A stretch of DNA of 64,000 nt from Thermogemmatispora aurantia (GTDB lineage: Bacteria; Chloroflexota; Ktedonobacteria; Ktedonobacterales; Ktedonobacteraceae): the NCBI RefSeq assembly GCF_008974285.1, contig NZ_BKZV01000002.1:462613-526612 (forward strand), in the 5' to 3' direction. Made by a program: the position numbers and the translations under genes. Under the pieces are notes generated by a model that saw only the letters and a program-made list of their open reading frames with translations, was not told the origin of the DNA and did no database searches. Positions 8,525 through 18,262 of this stretch are shown piece by piece; within the stretch, counting starts at the first letter, position 1, and each line of letters begins with the position of its first letter.

Positions 8525-9064
8525 ATGAATGCGCTTCTTGCCACCGGTCTCTTGCTGTTGCGCCTGACACTTGGTCTCATCATCATGGCTCACGGTGCTC
8601 AGAAGCTGTTCGGTCTGTTTGGCGGTCATGGGCTGCGTGGCACACAGGAGATGATGAACAGGCTGGGTCTGCAGCCGGCTCCGTTCTGGGCCTGGGTTGT
8701 GGCCCTGGGTGAGTTTGGTGGCGGATTGCTGGTGGCGTTGGGTCTGCTGACGCCTCTGGCGGTCTTGCTCCCGATGGGTTCGATGCTGGTGGCGATCGCT
8801 AAGGTGCACTGGGCTAAGGGCTTCTGGAATAGCCAGGGCGGCTTTGAGTTCAACCTGGCCCTGCTGATGATGGGCGTGGTGCTCGGACTGACGGGCGCTG
8901 GTAGCTTCTCGCTGGACCAGGTGCTCAGCTTCGCTCCGCCTCAGCCGCTGACCTTCCTGATTGGACTGGTTGTTCTGGTCGTGCTGCTGCTGATCCTGAT
9001 TCCACTGGGCAATATGCTGGCCCGACGTTCGCAGGAGCCGGCACAGGGCACAGCCCACTCCTGA
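8525..9064 (+). CDS. DoxX family membrane protein
   Basis: A 179-residue integral membrane protein with four hydrophobic helices. It has DoxX family features: 'LRLTLGLIIMAHGAQKLFGLFGG' at the start, a second helix with 'EFGGGLLVALGLLTPLAVL', and 'HWAKGFW' with 'GGFEFNLALLMMG', the usual loop and helix three. DoxX-like proteins are small membrane redox or quinone-associated proteins of diverse or unknown role. The ATG follows a very strong AAAGGAGGAGAGG. It is monocistronic, with two hairpins downstream. Substrate and role cannot be read from the sequence. Confidence 0.88.
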   Translation: MNALLATGLLLLRLTLGLIIMAHGAQKLFGLFGGHGLRGTQEMMNRLGLQPAPFWAWVVALGEFGGGLLVALGLLTPLAVLLPMGSMLVAIAKVHWAKGFWNSQGGFEFNLALLMMGVVLGLTGAGSFSLDQVLSFAPPQPLTFLIGLVVLVVLLLILIPLGNMLARRSQEPAQGTAHS

Positions 9065-9101
9065 TCAGAACGGATCGGCAAGCCACGAGTCTCTGAGAGT
9101 C

Positions 9102-9144
9102 TGCCGGGCAGACGATGATAGCCAGTTGTCTTGTCTGCCCGGCA
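9102..9144 (+). terminator. Inverted repeat after doxX
   Basis: TGCCGGGCAGAC (9102-9113) pairs with GTCTGCCCGGCA (9133-9144), followed by TCTTCTTCT. Confidence 0.55.
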
Positions 9145-9172
9145 TCTTCTTCTGTGTGCAGAGGAACGGGAG

Positions 9173-9235
9173 GCCTCACCGGGTCAGCTCCAGGGCCAGG
9201 GATCAGCCCTAGCCGGTGAGGCACCTTTTGTTTTT
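9173..9235 (+). terminator. Intrinsic terminator
   Basis: GCCTCACCGG (9173-9182) pairs with CCGGTGAGGC (9213-9222), then ACCTTTTGTTTTT. This is a classic stem plus T-run, the second terminator after doxX. It separates doxX from the convergent MFS gene. Confidence 0.75.
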
Positions 9236-9290
9236 GATCGACGATACGGATCGCAGCAGCGATGCTGCTCGCTCCTGCCTGTCTGTCTGC

Positions 9291-10766
9291 CTACTCCTGG
9301 CGTTCGGAGGCTGTGGACTGGAGCGGTCTGCTGGCAAGACCCGTCAGCTGTGGCCCTTTGCCAGTCCGTACCAGTGAGCAGGCCATAGCCAGCAGACAGA
9401 TCAGGGCTGAGGCGAGGAAGGCGTGATCCATCGCGGCAGTGAAGGCCCGGGCAATGGAGGGCGCCAGATGACCGACGGTACCCAGAAAGACGCTGGCAAC
9501 GAGGGCCGGTGGCAGAGAGACAGCGGCCACGTCCAGAGCGACGGCAAAGCTGAAGATCATGCCGACGTTGCGCAAGGTGTTCAGGGTAGCTGAGGCGACG
9601 CTCAGGTGGCTGCGTGGGGCGGCGCTCATGGTGGTGCTGGTGTTCGGCGACCAGAAGAAGGAGCCACCGATGCCCATCAAGGCCAGGATGAGGGCCAGTT
9701 GCCAGTAGGGTGTGGTCGGCGTCAGCAGCCCCAGCAGCAGCAGGGCGAGAGCTTGAAGAGCCAGACCGACGGTGGCCGGGATGGTCCCCCCAACCCGATC
9801 AGCCCAGCGCCCTCCCAGCGGTCCTACGAGCGAGATAAAGAGAGGCAGCGGGAGAATGAGCAGGGCCGCAACTAGCGGCGAGTAACCACGCACGCCTTGT
9901 AAATAGAAGATGACCAGGAAGTTGACGGCGAAGACGGCCAGCGATTGCAGCATGGCCGCCAGGACTGAGAAAGCGTAGACACGGTTGCTGAACAGATGCA
10001 GGTTCAGCATGGGATAGGCATAGTGGCGCTCACGCCAGAGGAAGGCAAGCAGAGCGACAAGGCCAATGAGGAGCAGAGCCACAATAAGGGGCGAGCGCCA
10101 ACCAACGCTGATACCTTCCAGAAGACCAAAGAGGAGGCCCACTAGACCGACACAGAAGAGGAGGGCGCCGAGGATGTCGAAACGCTCCCGCTGCTGACGC
10201 GGGGCGATTTCGTGCAGGAGAAAATAGGCGGCAAGCATCCCAACCAGACCGACGGGCAGGTTGACAAGGAAGATCCAGCGCCAGCTGGCCAGCGAGAGAA
10301 TGAGGCCACCAAGAACGGGGCCGAGAACACTACCGGCTCCCCAGGTGATGGAGTTAAAGCCCATCGCTGTGCCGCGCTCGCCCGGGGGAAAGACTTCGGT
10401 GATGATGGCCATCGCGTTGGCATTAAGCATGGCTCCCCCAGCCCCCTGCAGGACACGGGCCGCAATCAGAAAGAGATCGTTGGGAGCCAGGCCGCAGAGC
10501 ACAGAGCCAATGGTGAAGACCAGAAAGCCCAGGTTATAGAGACGAACGCGGCCAAACATGTCGGCCATTCTGCCAAAGGAGAGCAATAGAACAGTGCTGA
10601 TCAGCAAATAGCTGGTGATCACCCAGGTCATACGCACCAGGTCAGAATGGAGGTCCTGCAACATAGCTGGCAGGGCAAGGATGACGATGGTCGAGTCAAT
10701 GGCGACCATCAATGAGCCGAGGGTGACAACCGACAGCGCGATCCATTTGTATTCCAGCTTCTTCAT
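9291..10766 (-). CDS. MFS transporter, DHA2 (EmrB/QacA) drug-exporter family
   Basis: Proton-driven exporter of the 14-helix DHA2 family, 491 residues from the ATG at 10766. An in-frame start at 10799 exists, but MKKLEYKWIAL is the typical opening and GGAGATGGG sits upstream of 10766. Family motifs: 'GSLMVAIDSTIVILALPAM' in helix 1, 'WVITSYLL', the motif A region 'FGRMADMFGRVRLY', motif B 'LIAARVLQGAGGA', and motif C 'GPVLGGLI'. Fourteen hydrophobic segments can be followed. The substrate is unknown; no regulator is adjacent. Confidence 0.9.
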   Translation of the reverse strand: MKKLEYKWIALSVVTLGSLMVAIDSTIVILALPAMLQDLHSDLVRMTWVITSYLLISTVLLLSFGRMADMFGRVRLYNLGFLVFTIGSVLCGLAPNDLFLIAARVLQGAGGAMLNANAMAIITEVFPPGERGTAMGFNSITWGAGSVLGPVLGGLILSLASWRWIFLVNLPVGLVGMLAAYFLLHEIAPRQQRERFDILGALLFCVGLVGLLFGLLEGISVGWRSPLIVALLLIGLVALLAFLWRERHYAYPMLNLHLFSNRVYAFSVLAAMLQSLAVFAVNFLVIFYLQGVRGYSPLVAALLILPLPLFISLVGPLGGRWADRVGGTIPATVGLALQALALLLLGLLTPTTPYWQLALILALMGIGGSFFWSPNTSTTMSAAPRSHLSVASATLNTLRNVGMIFSFAVALDVAAVSLPPALVASVFLGTVGHLAPSIARAFTAAMDHAFLASALICLLAMACSLVRTGKGPQLTGLASRPLQSTASERQE

Positions 10767-11157
10767 GATCCGGTGCCCATCTCCAATCAGGTCTGCCAAT
10801 CAGGCACAGGCGAGCCACTGGGACAATCCCGCCGCAAGCAGCCGTCTGCTTTCTCCTGGCTGCTTGCTTCATAGACCTAGCTTTCTGGCAATCGGCTACT
10901 TTGCTCGCACGTGATAGCTGCTGGCGGCATGCCCACTTTGCTGCCCGCCCGATGCCGGGTGCGGCGGAGAGCATCAGTTTGCCATCGGTGGCCAGCTCCC
11001 CTCGCATCTTCCTTCATGATAGCACAAAGCGATCGAAGATTGTCGATGCTTGCGCTCGTGTTGAGGGATTTTCACGAGGTACTGCTCGCAAGAAGATGGG
11101 ATGGTTTTCTCTGGTTGTACAGCTCTGTTATTCCCAAGCCTTTACAGAGACGGTGCA
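10767..11157. other. Intergenic region with no supported gene
   Basis: About 390 bases between the start of the MFS gene and the end of the tnpB remnant. Open frames here lack ribosome sites and family resemblance. It would include the MFS promoter, which I could not define. On the minus strand, the bases just below 11158 occupy the position a TnpB guide would take. Confidence 0.4.
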
Positions 11158-11490
11158 TTGACACTCCCCCGCATAAATGTAGGGGGGGATTCTTCGTTCA
11201 TCCAGCCCGCTTGCGTCGTGCCCTCGCGAACACGCGCGTAGGGGCGGTCTGTCTCGAAGCGTTCTGTTCCTCTGGCGAGGCACCCATTCCCGCTTGCCCC
11301 TGGCGGTACGGCTTTGCCCTGCGCTCGCCGGGTGCGCAGCCAGCCATGCCAGGTCAGTCACAAGAATACTGAGCGCGGCGTTCCAGTCCCGGTCAAGTAT
11401 CAGGCCACAGGGAGGACCAAGCTGAGTACGCACACTGAGCGATTTCTGCACCCGATACCCACAATCAGAACAATCTTGGGTCGTAAGAGG
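11158..11490 (-). pseudogene. TnpB (IS200/IS605 OrfB) C-terminal remnant with right-end hairpin
   Basis: On the minus strand from about 11490 the frame reads TTQDCSDCGYRVQKSLSVRT then LGPPCGLILDRDWNAALSIL. This is the C-terminal zinc ribbon and RuvC-III 'DRDxNAA' region of TnpB. Everything N-terminal is missing; the frame runs on to 11583 into unrelated sequence. One zinc-ligand Cys of the second CxxC is lost (PPCG). The frame stays open to the element's right end, where a C-run/G-run hairpin (about 11165-11188) followed by GAGTGTCAA ends near 11158, as in the omega-RNA/right-end structure of this family. Non-functional as a protein; the RNA-coding end looks preserved. Confidence 0.8.
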
Positions 11491-11515
11491 GTTCTGTCCC
11501 TGGTCCCTTCGCCGG

Positions 11516-11574
11516 GAGAGGCGCAACCCCGGGTTAGGACAGGCTTCCACAATCCTGTGGCAGCTGCGCCTCTC
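11516..11574. repeat. 10-bp inverted repeat flanking the tnpB remnant
   Basis: GAGAGGCGCA (11516-11525) and TGCGCCTCTC (11565-11574). It lies where the missing body of tnpB should begin, so it may belong to whatever replaced it. Confidence 0.4.
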
Positions 11575-11581
11575 GCCAGGC

Positions 11582-11608
11582 AAAAGCAGGCGGGCGACGG
11601 ATCGCCCG
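11582..11608 (-). terminator. Terminator of the acyl-CoA dehydrogenase gene
   Basis: CGGGCGA and TCGCCCG arms (11591-11597 and 11602-11608), followed on the minus strand by CCTGCTTTT, 30 bases after the gene's stop. Confidence 0.6.
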
Positions 11609-11639
11609 CTTATTCACGGCTCCAGCCTCACGGTCTTAC

Positions 11640-12794
11640 CTAGGCTGAGGCTCGCGCCAGCAACTCGCGCGCAATTACCAGGCGCTGAATTTGATTGGTT
11701 CCTTCATAGATTTGGGTGATCTTGGCATCGCGGAGCATCCTCTCTGCCGGATACTCTTTCATGTACCCATAGCCGCCCAGGATCTGGATGGCATCGCTGG
11801 TTACCTGCATCGCGATATCCGAGGCGAACATCTTGGCCATCGAGGAGTACATTGTAAAGCGCTCCTCGCCACGATCGATCATCTCCGCCACATTATAGAC
11901 CAGCAGGCGCGCCGCCTCGACCTTGGTGGCCATATCGGCCAGCATAAACTGAATGCCCTGGTTTTCAGCGATCGGACGCCCGAACTGCACCCGCTGCTTG
12001 GAATAGGAGACAGCCAGATCCAGTGCTCCCTGAGCGATGCCCACGGCCTGGGCCCCGATGCCGGGCCGCGTGCGATCCAGGGTGCGCATGGCAATGCGGA
12101 AGCCATCGCCCTCGCGCCCGATCAGGTTCTCCACCGGCACCTCACAATCATTAAAGATCAGCTCCGCCGTCTGCGATCCTTTGATCCCCATTTTATCTTC
12201 AATACGCCCCACGGCGAAGCCTGGAAAATCTCGCTCCACAATGAAGGCGCTGATGCCATGTGTTCCCGCCCGCGGATCGGTCAGAGCAAAGACCGTATTG
12301 ACCTGAGCCAGACCTCCATTGGTAATGAAGCGCTTCGAGCCATTGAGAATGTAGCGATCCCCTTTGCGCACCGCCACTGTGCGCATGGCCGCCGCATCCG
12401 AACCAGAGCCGGCCTCGGTCAGGCCGAAGGCTGCCAGCCACTCGCCGCGCGCCAGCGGTGGTAAATACTTGCGCTTCTGCTCTTCGCTGCCAGCCAGCAA
12501 GATCGGCATAGCCCCCAGCTGCTGCACTGCCAGCAGCAGGCCCGTCGTCGCACAGCAGCGCGACAACTCCTCAATAGCACGGACCACCGCCAGCTTCGTT
12601 GAGCCGAGACCCCCATACTCCACGGGGAAGGGCATGGCATAGATATCCTGCTGCGCCAGCAGCTCTTTCATATCCCAGGGGAACTCCCCCGTGCGATCTA
12701 TCTCTGCCGCGCGCGGCGCCACACGCTCGGTTGCAATTTCGCGAATAGCCGCAATCAGCTCCTCTTCTTCGGGAGAGAGATGAGAAACCGCCAT
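11640..12794 (-). CDS. Acyl-CoA dehydrogenase
   Basis: FAD enzyme that oxidises acyl-CoA to 2-enoyl-CoA and passes electrons to ETF, 384 residues (usual 380-390). All three family domains are present. Visible motifs: '[17 protein letters not shown]' (FAD contact), 'FITNGG', '[22 protein letters not shown]', '[20 protein letters not shown]', '[13 protein letters not shown]' and the C-terminal '[18 protein letters not shown]', whose Glu is the catalytic base in short/medium-chain members. Stand-alone minus-strand gene with a terminator. The EtfBA pair at 3-5 kb is a plausible electron acceptor. Chain-length preference cannot be fixed. Confidence 0.95.
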   Translation of the reverse strand: MAVSHLSPEEEELIAAIREIATERVAPRAAEIDRTGEFPWDMKELLAQQDIYAMPFPVEYGGLGSTKLAVVRAIEELSRCCATTGLLLAVQQLGAMPILLAGSEEQKRKYLPPLARGEWLAAFGLTEAGSGSDAAAMRTVAVRKGDRYILNGSKRFITNGGLAQVNTVFALTDPRAGTHGISAFIVERDFPGFAVGRIEDKMGIKGSQTAELIFNDCEVPVENLIGREGDGFRIAMRTLDRTRPGIGAQAVGIAQGALDLAVSYSKQRVQFGRPIAENQGIQFMLADMATKVEAARLLVYNVAEMIDRGEERFTMYSSMAKMFASDIAMQVTSDAIQILGGYGYMKEYPAERMLRDAKITQIYEGTNQIQRLVIARELLARASA

Positions 12795-12959
12795 AGACGA
12801 CGCTCCTTTGCTGGATCTCGATCAGAAACAAAGCACAGGACACAACCATTGTGTTTTGAAATATACCACAGAGAGGCCGCCCTCGTGCCAGATGGGCAGG
12901 CTCCCTCCCCCGCCGAAGGGAGAGAAGGGCCGCAGAGGTAGGCCGGCGCAGCGCGCGAT

Positions 12960-15776
12960 TCAGCTCTCACGGCGCGCTCGCTGTTGCAGCTCGTAGAGCT
13001 TGCTGATGGCCTCAATCGGGGTCAGACTCTCGATATCCAGGGTCTTCAGCTCCTCAAGGATCGGATGCGACTCCGCGGCAAAGAGCGTCATCTGCCAACC
13101 CAAGGGCATAGTCATATCCTTCATAGCCTTACGTCGCGCCTGAGCCTCGCCCTTGCTCTCCAGTTCCGCCAGAATCTCCTGTGCCCGATGGATGACCGGG
13201 CGTGGAATGCCGGCCAGCTCGGCCACGTGCACCCCATAGCTGCGATCGGCCCCGCCCGGGACGATCTTGCGCAGAAAGAGGATACGGCCCTCCTCCTCAC
13301 TGACCGCTACATTAAAGCAGCGGATGCGCGGCAGGACTCGCGCTACCTCTACCAATTCGTGATAATGGGTAGCGAAGAGCGTCCGTGCTCCACAGCGCTT
13401 ATTGTTATGCAGATACTCGACCACTGCCCGCGCGATGGCCAGGCCATCATAGGTGCTGGTACCGCGCCCGATCTCATCGAGGATGACCAGACTGCGCGGG
13501 GTAGCATGGTGCAGAATATTGGCCGTCTCCACCATTTCGACCATAAAGGTGCTCTGGCCCGTCGCCAGGTCGTCCTGGGCCCCAATGCGTGTAAAGATGC
13601 GGTCCACAATGCCGATGGTGGCCGCCTGGGCTGGCACATAGCTGCCGATCTGGGCCATCAGGGTGATCAGCGCCACCTGGCGCAGATAGGTCGACTTCCC
13701 CGCCATATTCGGCCCAGTAATAATGAGAATCTGCGCCTCGTGATTCGACAGCTCCGCATCGTTGGGGACAAAGGGCACATCCGGCTGAGCCTGCTCCACA
13801 ACCGGATGGCGCCCGGCAATGATGCGAATGGTATCCCCGTCGTTCAGCTCAGGACGACAATAGTTATTGCGCGCTGCCACTTCGGCCAGGCTCAGATAGA
13901 CGTCGATCTCGGCCAAGGCATGAGCCGTGGCAAGCACTCGCTCCGAGCCTTGAGCGGCGATCTCTGCCCGAATCTGGGCAAACAGCTCGCTCTCCAGCTT
14001 GTTGATGCGCTCGCGCGCATTGAGAATGGTCGCCTCGTACTCCTTCAACTCTGGCGTCACAAAGCGCTCGCTGTTGGTCAGAGTCTGGCGCCGCTGATAG
14101 TCGGCAGGCACACGCTGCTTGTGAGCATTGGAGACCTCAATGAAATAGCCGGTGTTTTTGTTGTAGCCTACCTTGAGGGAGCTGATGCCAGTTCGGGACC
14201 GCTCGCGCTGCTCCAGACGCTCTAACCAGCGCTGCCCATCCTGTGAGAGCGCGCGCAACTGATCGAGTTCGTCGTTGAAACCGGGCCGGATGATCCCCCC
14301 CTCGGAGGTGCTTGCCGGCGGTTCCGGCACAATGGCGCGCTCAATCAGCGTAATGACCTCTTCGGTATCAGCCAACCGTTGCAGCAAGGCCGCTAGCGAG
14401 GGCATTGCGCGCAGCGCTGCCGCCCCCTCCTTATCAGCCGCCAGGTCGGCGCGGATCTCCGCCGCTCCGCGCAGGCTGCTGGCCAGGGCGATGAGATCGC
14501 GTGGACCGGCGATGCGCTGGCGCACACGATTGATCAGGCGCTCGACATCGCCAATTTTTTTGAGGATCTCACCAAGCCGCGCCCGCACCAGCGGGTCGGC
14601 TAACAGCTCGGCAATCACTTCCTGGCGCTGACGCAGGGCCGTAATATCCAGGAGCGGCTGACCAAGCCAGCGGCGCAATAAGCGTCCGCCCATTGGAGTG
14701 CGCGTACGATCGAGCACCCAAAGCAGCGAACCTTTGAGGGTACCACTGCGTCCACTCTCGAAGAGCTCCAGGTTGCGCCGAGTATGGGGGTCAAGAGTCA
14801 TAAAGCTAGCGGTCGAGTAGGTCTCCAGAGCGGCGAGCTGGGGCACAATCTCCTTCTGCGTCTCTTGCACATAGGCCAGAACAGCCCCGGCGGCGCGGAT
14901 GGCGAGCGGTAGCTTTTCGCAGCCAAAGCCCTCTAGAGAGACGACGCCAAAGTGAGTCTGCAGGCGATGGCGCGCATCCGCCTCGCTGAAGAAGCGGGCA
15001 TCGTAGGGGGTCACATGACCAGCCAGCCCCTTGAAGAGGCGCGCCAGCGGAGCGTAATCCTCATCATCGTCCTCATCCAGCTCGTTCTGCTCCCCCAAGA
15101 AGGCCGCCGCCCCTTCAGGATCGCCATTGCTGCCGAGGCGGGGAAGCGGCTTCTCACTCATCAGCGCTGCCAGCCAGCGCCGCTTGCGATTGCTTGACTG
15201 CCCATAGTGGGCCTCCACCAGAACCTCCGCCGGGGCAATGCGCGCTATCTCCTGCTGTAAAGTCAGTTCCGGCTCGCCCGTTGTAATCTGCGTTGTGGCA
15301 AATTCGCCCGTGGTAATGTCCACATAGGCCACGCCGACGGCGTTGCGCCCCATCACCACCGCCGCCAGAAAGTTATTACGCTTGGCAGCCAGCATGGCCG
15401 GCTCAACTACCGTTCCCGGCGTCACAATGCGCGTCACCTCGCGCTCTACCAGCCCCCGCGAGAGGGCCGGATCGCTGACCTGCTCGCAGACAGCTACCCG
15501 GTAGCCCTTGCTTACCAGGCGAGCAATGTAGCTTTCAGCTGCCTGATGCGGCACCCCGGCCATGGGAGCCTTCTCTCCGCGACCAAAATCGCGCCGCGTC
15601 AGGGCGATCTCCAGCTCCCGCGCCACGATCTCGGCATCTTCGTCAAACATCTCATAGAAGTCGCCCATACGGAAAAAGAGGATGGTGTCGGGATAGCGCT
15701 CCTTGATGGCAAGATACTGAGACCGGATCGGACTATGGTTGCTCTGCTGACCTCTCTCGTACTCCTCAAATAGCAC
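12960..15776 (-). CDS. mutS: DNA mismatch repair protein MutS
   Basis: Mismatch-recognition ATPase, 938 residues. The start is GTG at 15776, preceded on the minus strand by GGGAGAGGTG. The N-terminal mismatch-binding motif is visible in 'ILFFRMGDFYEMF' (the FYE-type wedge). Connector, lever and clamp domains follow. The ATPase has the P-loop 'TGPNMAGKSTYLRQ', 'FMVEM' and 'DEIGRGTSTYDG', and 'ATHYHEL' (signature His). The C-terminus has a helix-turn-helix dimerisation region. An acidic insert (about 225-240, LDEDDDEDY) is unusual. MutS1 type by length. mutL is not in view. Confidence 0.97.
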   Translation of the reverse strand: MLFEEYERGQQSNHSPIRSQYLAIKERYPDTILFFRMGDFYEMFDEDAEIVARELEIALTRRDFGRGEKAPMAGVPHQAAESYIARLVSKGYRVAVCEQVSDPALSRGLVEREVTRIVTPGTVVEPAMLAAKRNNFLAAVVMGRNAVGVAYVDITTGEFATTQITTGEPELTLQQEIARIAPAEVLVEAHYGQSSNRKRRWLAALMSEKPLPRLGSNGDPEGAAAFLGEQNELDEDDDEDYAPLARLFKGLAGHVTPYDARFFSEADARHRLQTHFGVVSLEGFGCEKLPLAIRAAGAVLAYVQETQKEIVPQLAALETYSTASFMTLDPHTRRNLELFESGRSGTLKGSLLWVLDRTRTPMGGRLLRRWLGQPLLDITALRQRQEVIAELLADPLVRARLGEILKKIGDVERLINRVRQRIAGPRDLIALASSLRGAAEIRADLAADKEGAAALRAMPSLAALLQRLADTEEVITLIERAIVPEPPASTSEGGIIRPGFNDELDQLRALSQDGQRWLERLEQRERSRTGISSLKVGYNKNTGYFIEVSNAHKQRVPADYQRRQTLTNSERFVTPELKEYEATILNARERINKLESELFAQIRAEIAAQGSERVLATAHALAEIDVYLSLAEVAARNNYCRPELNDGDTIRIIAGRHPVVEQAQPDVPFVPNDAELSNHEAQILIITGPNMAGKSTYLRQVALITLMAQIGSYVPAQAATIGIVDRIFTRIGAQDDLATGQSTFMVEMVETANILHHATPRSLVILDEIGRGTSTYDGLAIARAVVEYLHNNKRCGARTLFATHYHELVEVARVLPRIRCFNVAVSEEEGRILFLRKIVPGGADRSYGVHVAELAGIPRPVIHRAQEILAELESKGEAQARRKAMKDMTMPLGWQMTLFAAESHPILEELKTLDIESLTPIEAISKLYELQQRARRES

Positions 15777-16099
15777 GGTTCACCTCTCCCAGAGACTCTT
15801 GGCGTGATGCTTAGTTTACCCCGAATCCACCGCTTTGTAAAAGCGTTCTAGCCATCCTGCCGCTCGTCAGCACCGCTAGCTGTTCAGTCCTACTCGGTTG
15901 CCAGTACGATTAGCTTTTGCATATACTTTGAACATCCCCATGTGGGCTGGAGGAACCACGTCGCGAGGCCCGGCTCTTCCTGGCGCGGTCTCTTCCTCCG
16001 ATCTCGCTCGTAAGGTAAGCTCACGCATGAGCGTCGAGACGCTGGCACTATATGTAGCAATAAGCACGCATCGATAGATCTGCTGTTGAACGGTGCACC
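15777..16099. other. Intergenic region with no supported gene
   Basis: About 320 bases between the divergent mutS and a small membrane protein gene. It should hold promoters for both, but I could not assign convincing -35/-10 pairs. Confidence 0.4.
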
Positions 16100-16477
16100 A
16101 TGATGACTGCAAACGGGTCTCCATTGAGCGACGTTGAGCTGTCACTCTTCTCCTGGCACCTCCATATTCCTCTTCCGGTAGGGGTGCTGCTTTTGCTTTC
16201 GTTCCTCTTGGGCGCACTGGTTTTCTATGTGATCGCGGTTCTGGCCTCGCTCAAGGACCGGCGAGAGCTGGAGCGACTGCGCCAGCGTGTGGAAGAACTT
16301 GAGCGGGAGAAGGCGGCAGCCCTGCAGGCTGCGCAGGTGGCGCGCATTCCTTCCGGCCCGCTTCCGCAGATGCCTCCGGTTGTCCCAATGCCCGGTATCC
16401 CAGGCATGCCCGGTCCCAGCACCCCCCCTGGCCATCATCCCGGCCCTCCCGCCGGTTATCCGCCTGGAGGCTATTAA
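16100..16477 (+). CDS. Small LapA-like membrane protein with Pro/Gly-rich tail
   Basis: 125 residues. One long hydrophobic segment (about 25-50) is followed by a charged helix (about 52-75, 'KDRRELERLRQRVEELEREK') that should form a coiled coil. That layout resembles LapA/DUF1049 proteins. The last 45 residues are Pro, Gly, Met and Tyr-rich (PGIPGMPGP, ending AGYPPGGY). Two ATG codons open the frame (16100 and 16103) and no strong ribosome site is visible, so the start is soft. Function unknown; probably membrane-anchored with a disordered cytoplasmic tail. Confidence 0.6.
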   Translation: MMTANGSPLSDVELSLFSWHLHIPLPVGVLLLLSFLLGALVFYVIAVLASLKDRRELERLRQRVEELEREKAAALQAAQVARIPSGPLPQMPPVVPMPGIPGMPGPSTPPGHHPGPPAGYPPGGY

Positions 16478-16644
16478 GGCGAGAGCAGCTCCGCCTCGCC
16501 TCCTCTCTGGTCCGAGGCAGACCATGCTCTCTCCTCTTTGGTGAAACTGGACGTGCCGCCGGATGCCTGGTCTGAGTCGTGAGTCGATCAGTGAAGTGAT
16601 CAGCTACGGCTCAGCCAGCTCCATGAGCGCATGAAGAGCTGGCA

Positions 16645-16675
16645 TAAGAAAAGGACGGGTTGGCGCTTCCCGTCC
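16645..16675 (-). terminator. Intrinsic terminator of the acidic protein gene
   Basis: GGACGGG (16653-16659) and CCCGTCC (16669-16675) pair over nine bases. On the minus strand the stem is followed by TTTTCTTATG. It lies about 95 bases past the stop at 16769. Confidence 0.65.
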
Positions 16676-16768
16676 CGAGGGATGATGATTCTTCCTCACA
16701 GCGTCCTTCTCTCCTTTGTTTGTCCGCTTGAGGAGGAAGGGCAGTGAGTCACACCACACGTCAGCCGA

Positions 16769-18208
16769 TCAATCGAGTTCGACGCCATGCCGGCCAAAAA
16801 TGCGCTGCCAGAAACGCAGCTCTGCCGCCGTATCCTCATCATCTTCCCGCACGCGAATCGCCTCGCCAGCCCTGGTCACCGTTTCGCTGGCATCGCTGGT
16901 TCCCTCACTCCTGGCTGGCACTTGCGCAGACTGCTCTTCCTCTTCCTGCGGCTGCTCGTCCAGCTCAACGAGAGCTGCGGCCTCCGCTTCAGCAGGGGCG
17001 TCGCTCTGGACCTGAGCCTCAGCAGCGAGCTGAGACACTTCTGCCGTGTCCCCACCGTTTTCATCACCTTCCAGCTCGGCGCTGGTAGCATCCCCCCCTG
17101 CTGAGAAGAGCAAGTTCTCCTCTTCGGGCCAGATCACTTCCTCCGCTGTCGAAATGACTTCGGGGGAGCCGGCAGGGCTAAACTCGTAGAAAGCCCCTTC
17201 TGGAGAGGACTCCATCTTCTCCTGCTCTGCCGAGGAAAGACGTCCCTCGGCTCCATCTTCGCTCTCTAGCTCCTGGTTTTCTGCGGACTCAGAGACCAGC
17301 GTTGCCTCATTCGTGGCGTCACTCGCATATTCACGCATAGCCGGCTCTGCCAGGGAAGAGCAGGGTTGCTCAAGTCCAGCTTCGGAGGCCAGCGTCTCAG
17401 CTGTATCACTGGGCAGCAGTCCCTCGCCAGTCCTCTCCAGCGTCTCCGCCTCCGTTGCTCCATCGCTCTGGTCAGCGGGCGCCTCTGCTATCGCAGCCCC
17501 GCTCGCCAGCTCGGCCTCGGTCGCCTGGAGCACCTCCTTCTCAGACAGCGGAACCACCTCAGCGGGCGCGGCTTGCTCGGCTTGCTCGGCTGTCACAGGA
17601 GACGCCACGGCTGCAGGCTCAGAGCCGTCGACCAGCACCACCTCCGCTGGTGCAATGGCGGGCAGGCTACCAGCAGTGGCCTCTTCACGCAGCAAGCGGC
17701 GCAAGAACTCATCTTCTGTCAGCTCGTCTTCAGTCCCATCTTCTTCACACGCCGCAAGCGCAGCACTCTCAGCCGGGGCCAACATCTCAGCAGCCGGGAG
17801 CGTGCCCTCCTCGATCGAATCGAGCCAGTCATAGGCTCCCTCCAGAGCATGCTCACACCAACGCGTATAATCGCCATCAAAGAGGCCCAGCTGACGACAG
17901 GTATCGAGCCGGTGAAACATCGCCTGTAACCATTCCTCACCTCGCTCGCAGAGGCGATCGAGCAAGACGACATCGCTGACACCCCACTCGCGCAGAGCAG
18001 TCAGCAGGTTCACCACCCCCTCGGGCGGTTGAAGCTGACGCAGACGCTCCGCGTTCTGCTCAATCTGCTGACGCAGAGCCTGGATTTCCGCCTGCAACAC
18101 AGCCAGGCGCTGCTCGGCTAACCAGAGCTGATAGCCAGCATAGAACTCCTCTATGTCGCGCCGGCTCAGGCGGCTGTAGAGACGCTGCAACTGCTCGCTG
18201 TTATTCAT
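16769..18208 (-). CDS. Acidic low-complexity protein with N-terminal coiled coil
   Basis: 479 residues, no named family recognised. Residues about 1-145 are ordered: a 'YQLWLAEQRLAVLQAEIQAL' coiled coil followed by a helical Trp/Cys-containing region (LREWGVSDVVLLDRL, QLGLFDGDYTRWCEHALEG). From about 150 to 450 the protein is Glu/Ala/Ser-rich and strongly acidic, probably disordered. It ends with a short basic/aromatic segment ELRFWQRIFGRHGVELD that may bind a partner. The upstream gene (18263-18862) has a similar coiled-coil opening and the two are 54 bases apart on the same strand, so they likely form a unit. Start ATG at 18208. Confidence 0.6.
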   Translation of the reverse strand: MNNSEQLQRLYSRLSRRDIEEFYAGYQLWLAEQRLAVLQAEIQALRQQIEQNAERLRQLQPPEGVVNLLTALREWGVSDVVLLDRLCERGEEWLQAMFHRLDTCRQLGLFDGDYTRWCEHALEGAYDWLDSIEEGTLPAAEMLAPAESAALAACEEDGTEDELTEDEFLRRLLREEATAGSLPAIAPAEVVLVDGSEPAAVASPVTAEQAEQAAPAEVVPLSEKEVLQATEAELASGAAIAEAPADQSDGATEAETLERTGEGLLPSDTAETLASEAGLEQPCSSLAEPAMREYASDATNEATLVSESAENQELESEDGAEGRLSSAEQEKMESSPEGAFYEFSPAGSPEVISTAEEVIWPEEENLLFSAGGDATSAELEGDENGGDTAEVSQLAAEAQVQSDAPAEAEAAALVELDEQPQEEEEQSAQVPARSEGTSDASETVTRAGEAIRVREDDEDTAAELRFWQRIFGRHGVELD

Positions 18209-18262
18209 CTCAGTATCCTCAAGCAGAGCATGGGGCCAGTCAGTCGGCAGGAGCCTTCACTC

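Noticed and set aside
12984..14225. 413-residue plus-strand frame opposite mutS
   Set aside because: Antisense of conserved MutS motifs; no family signature of its own.
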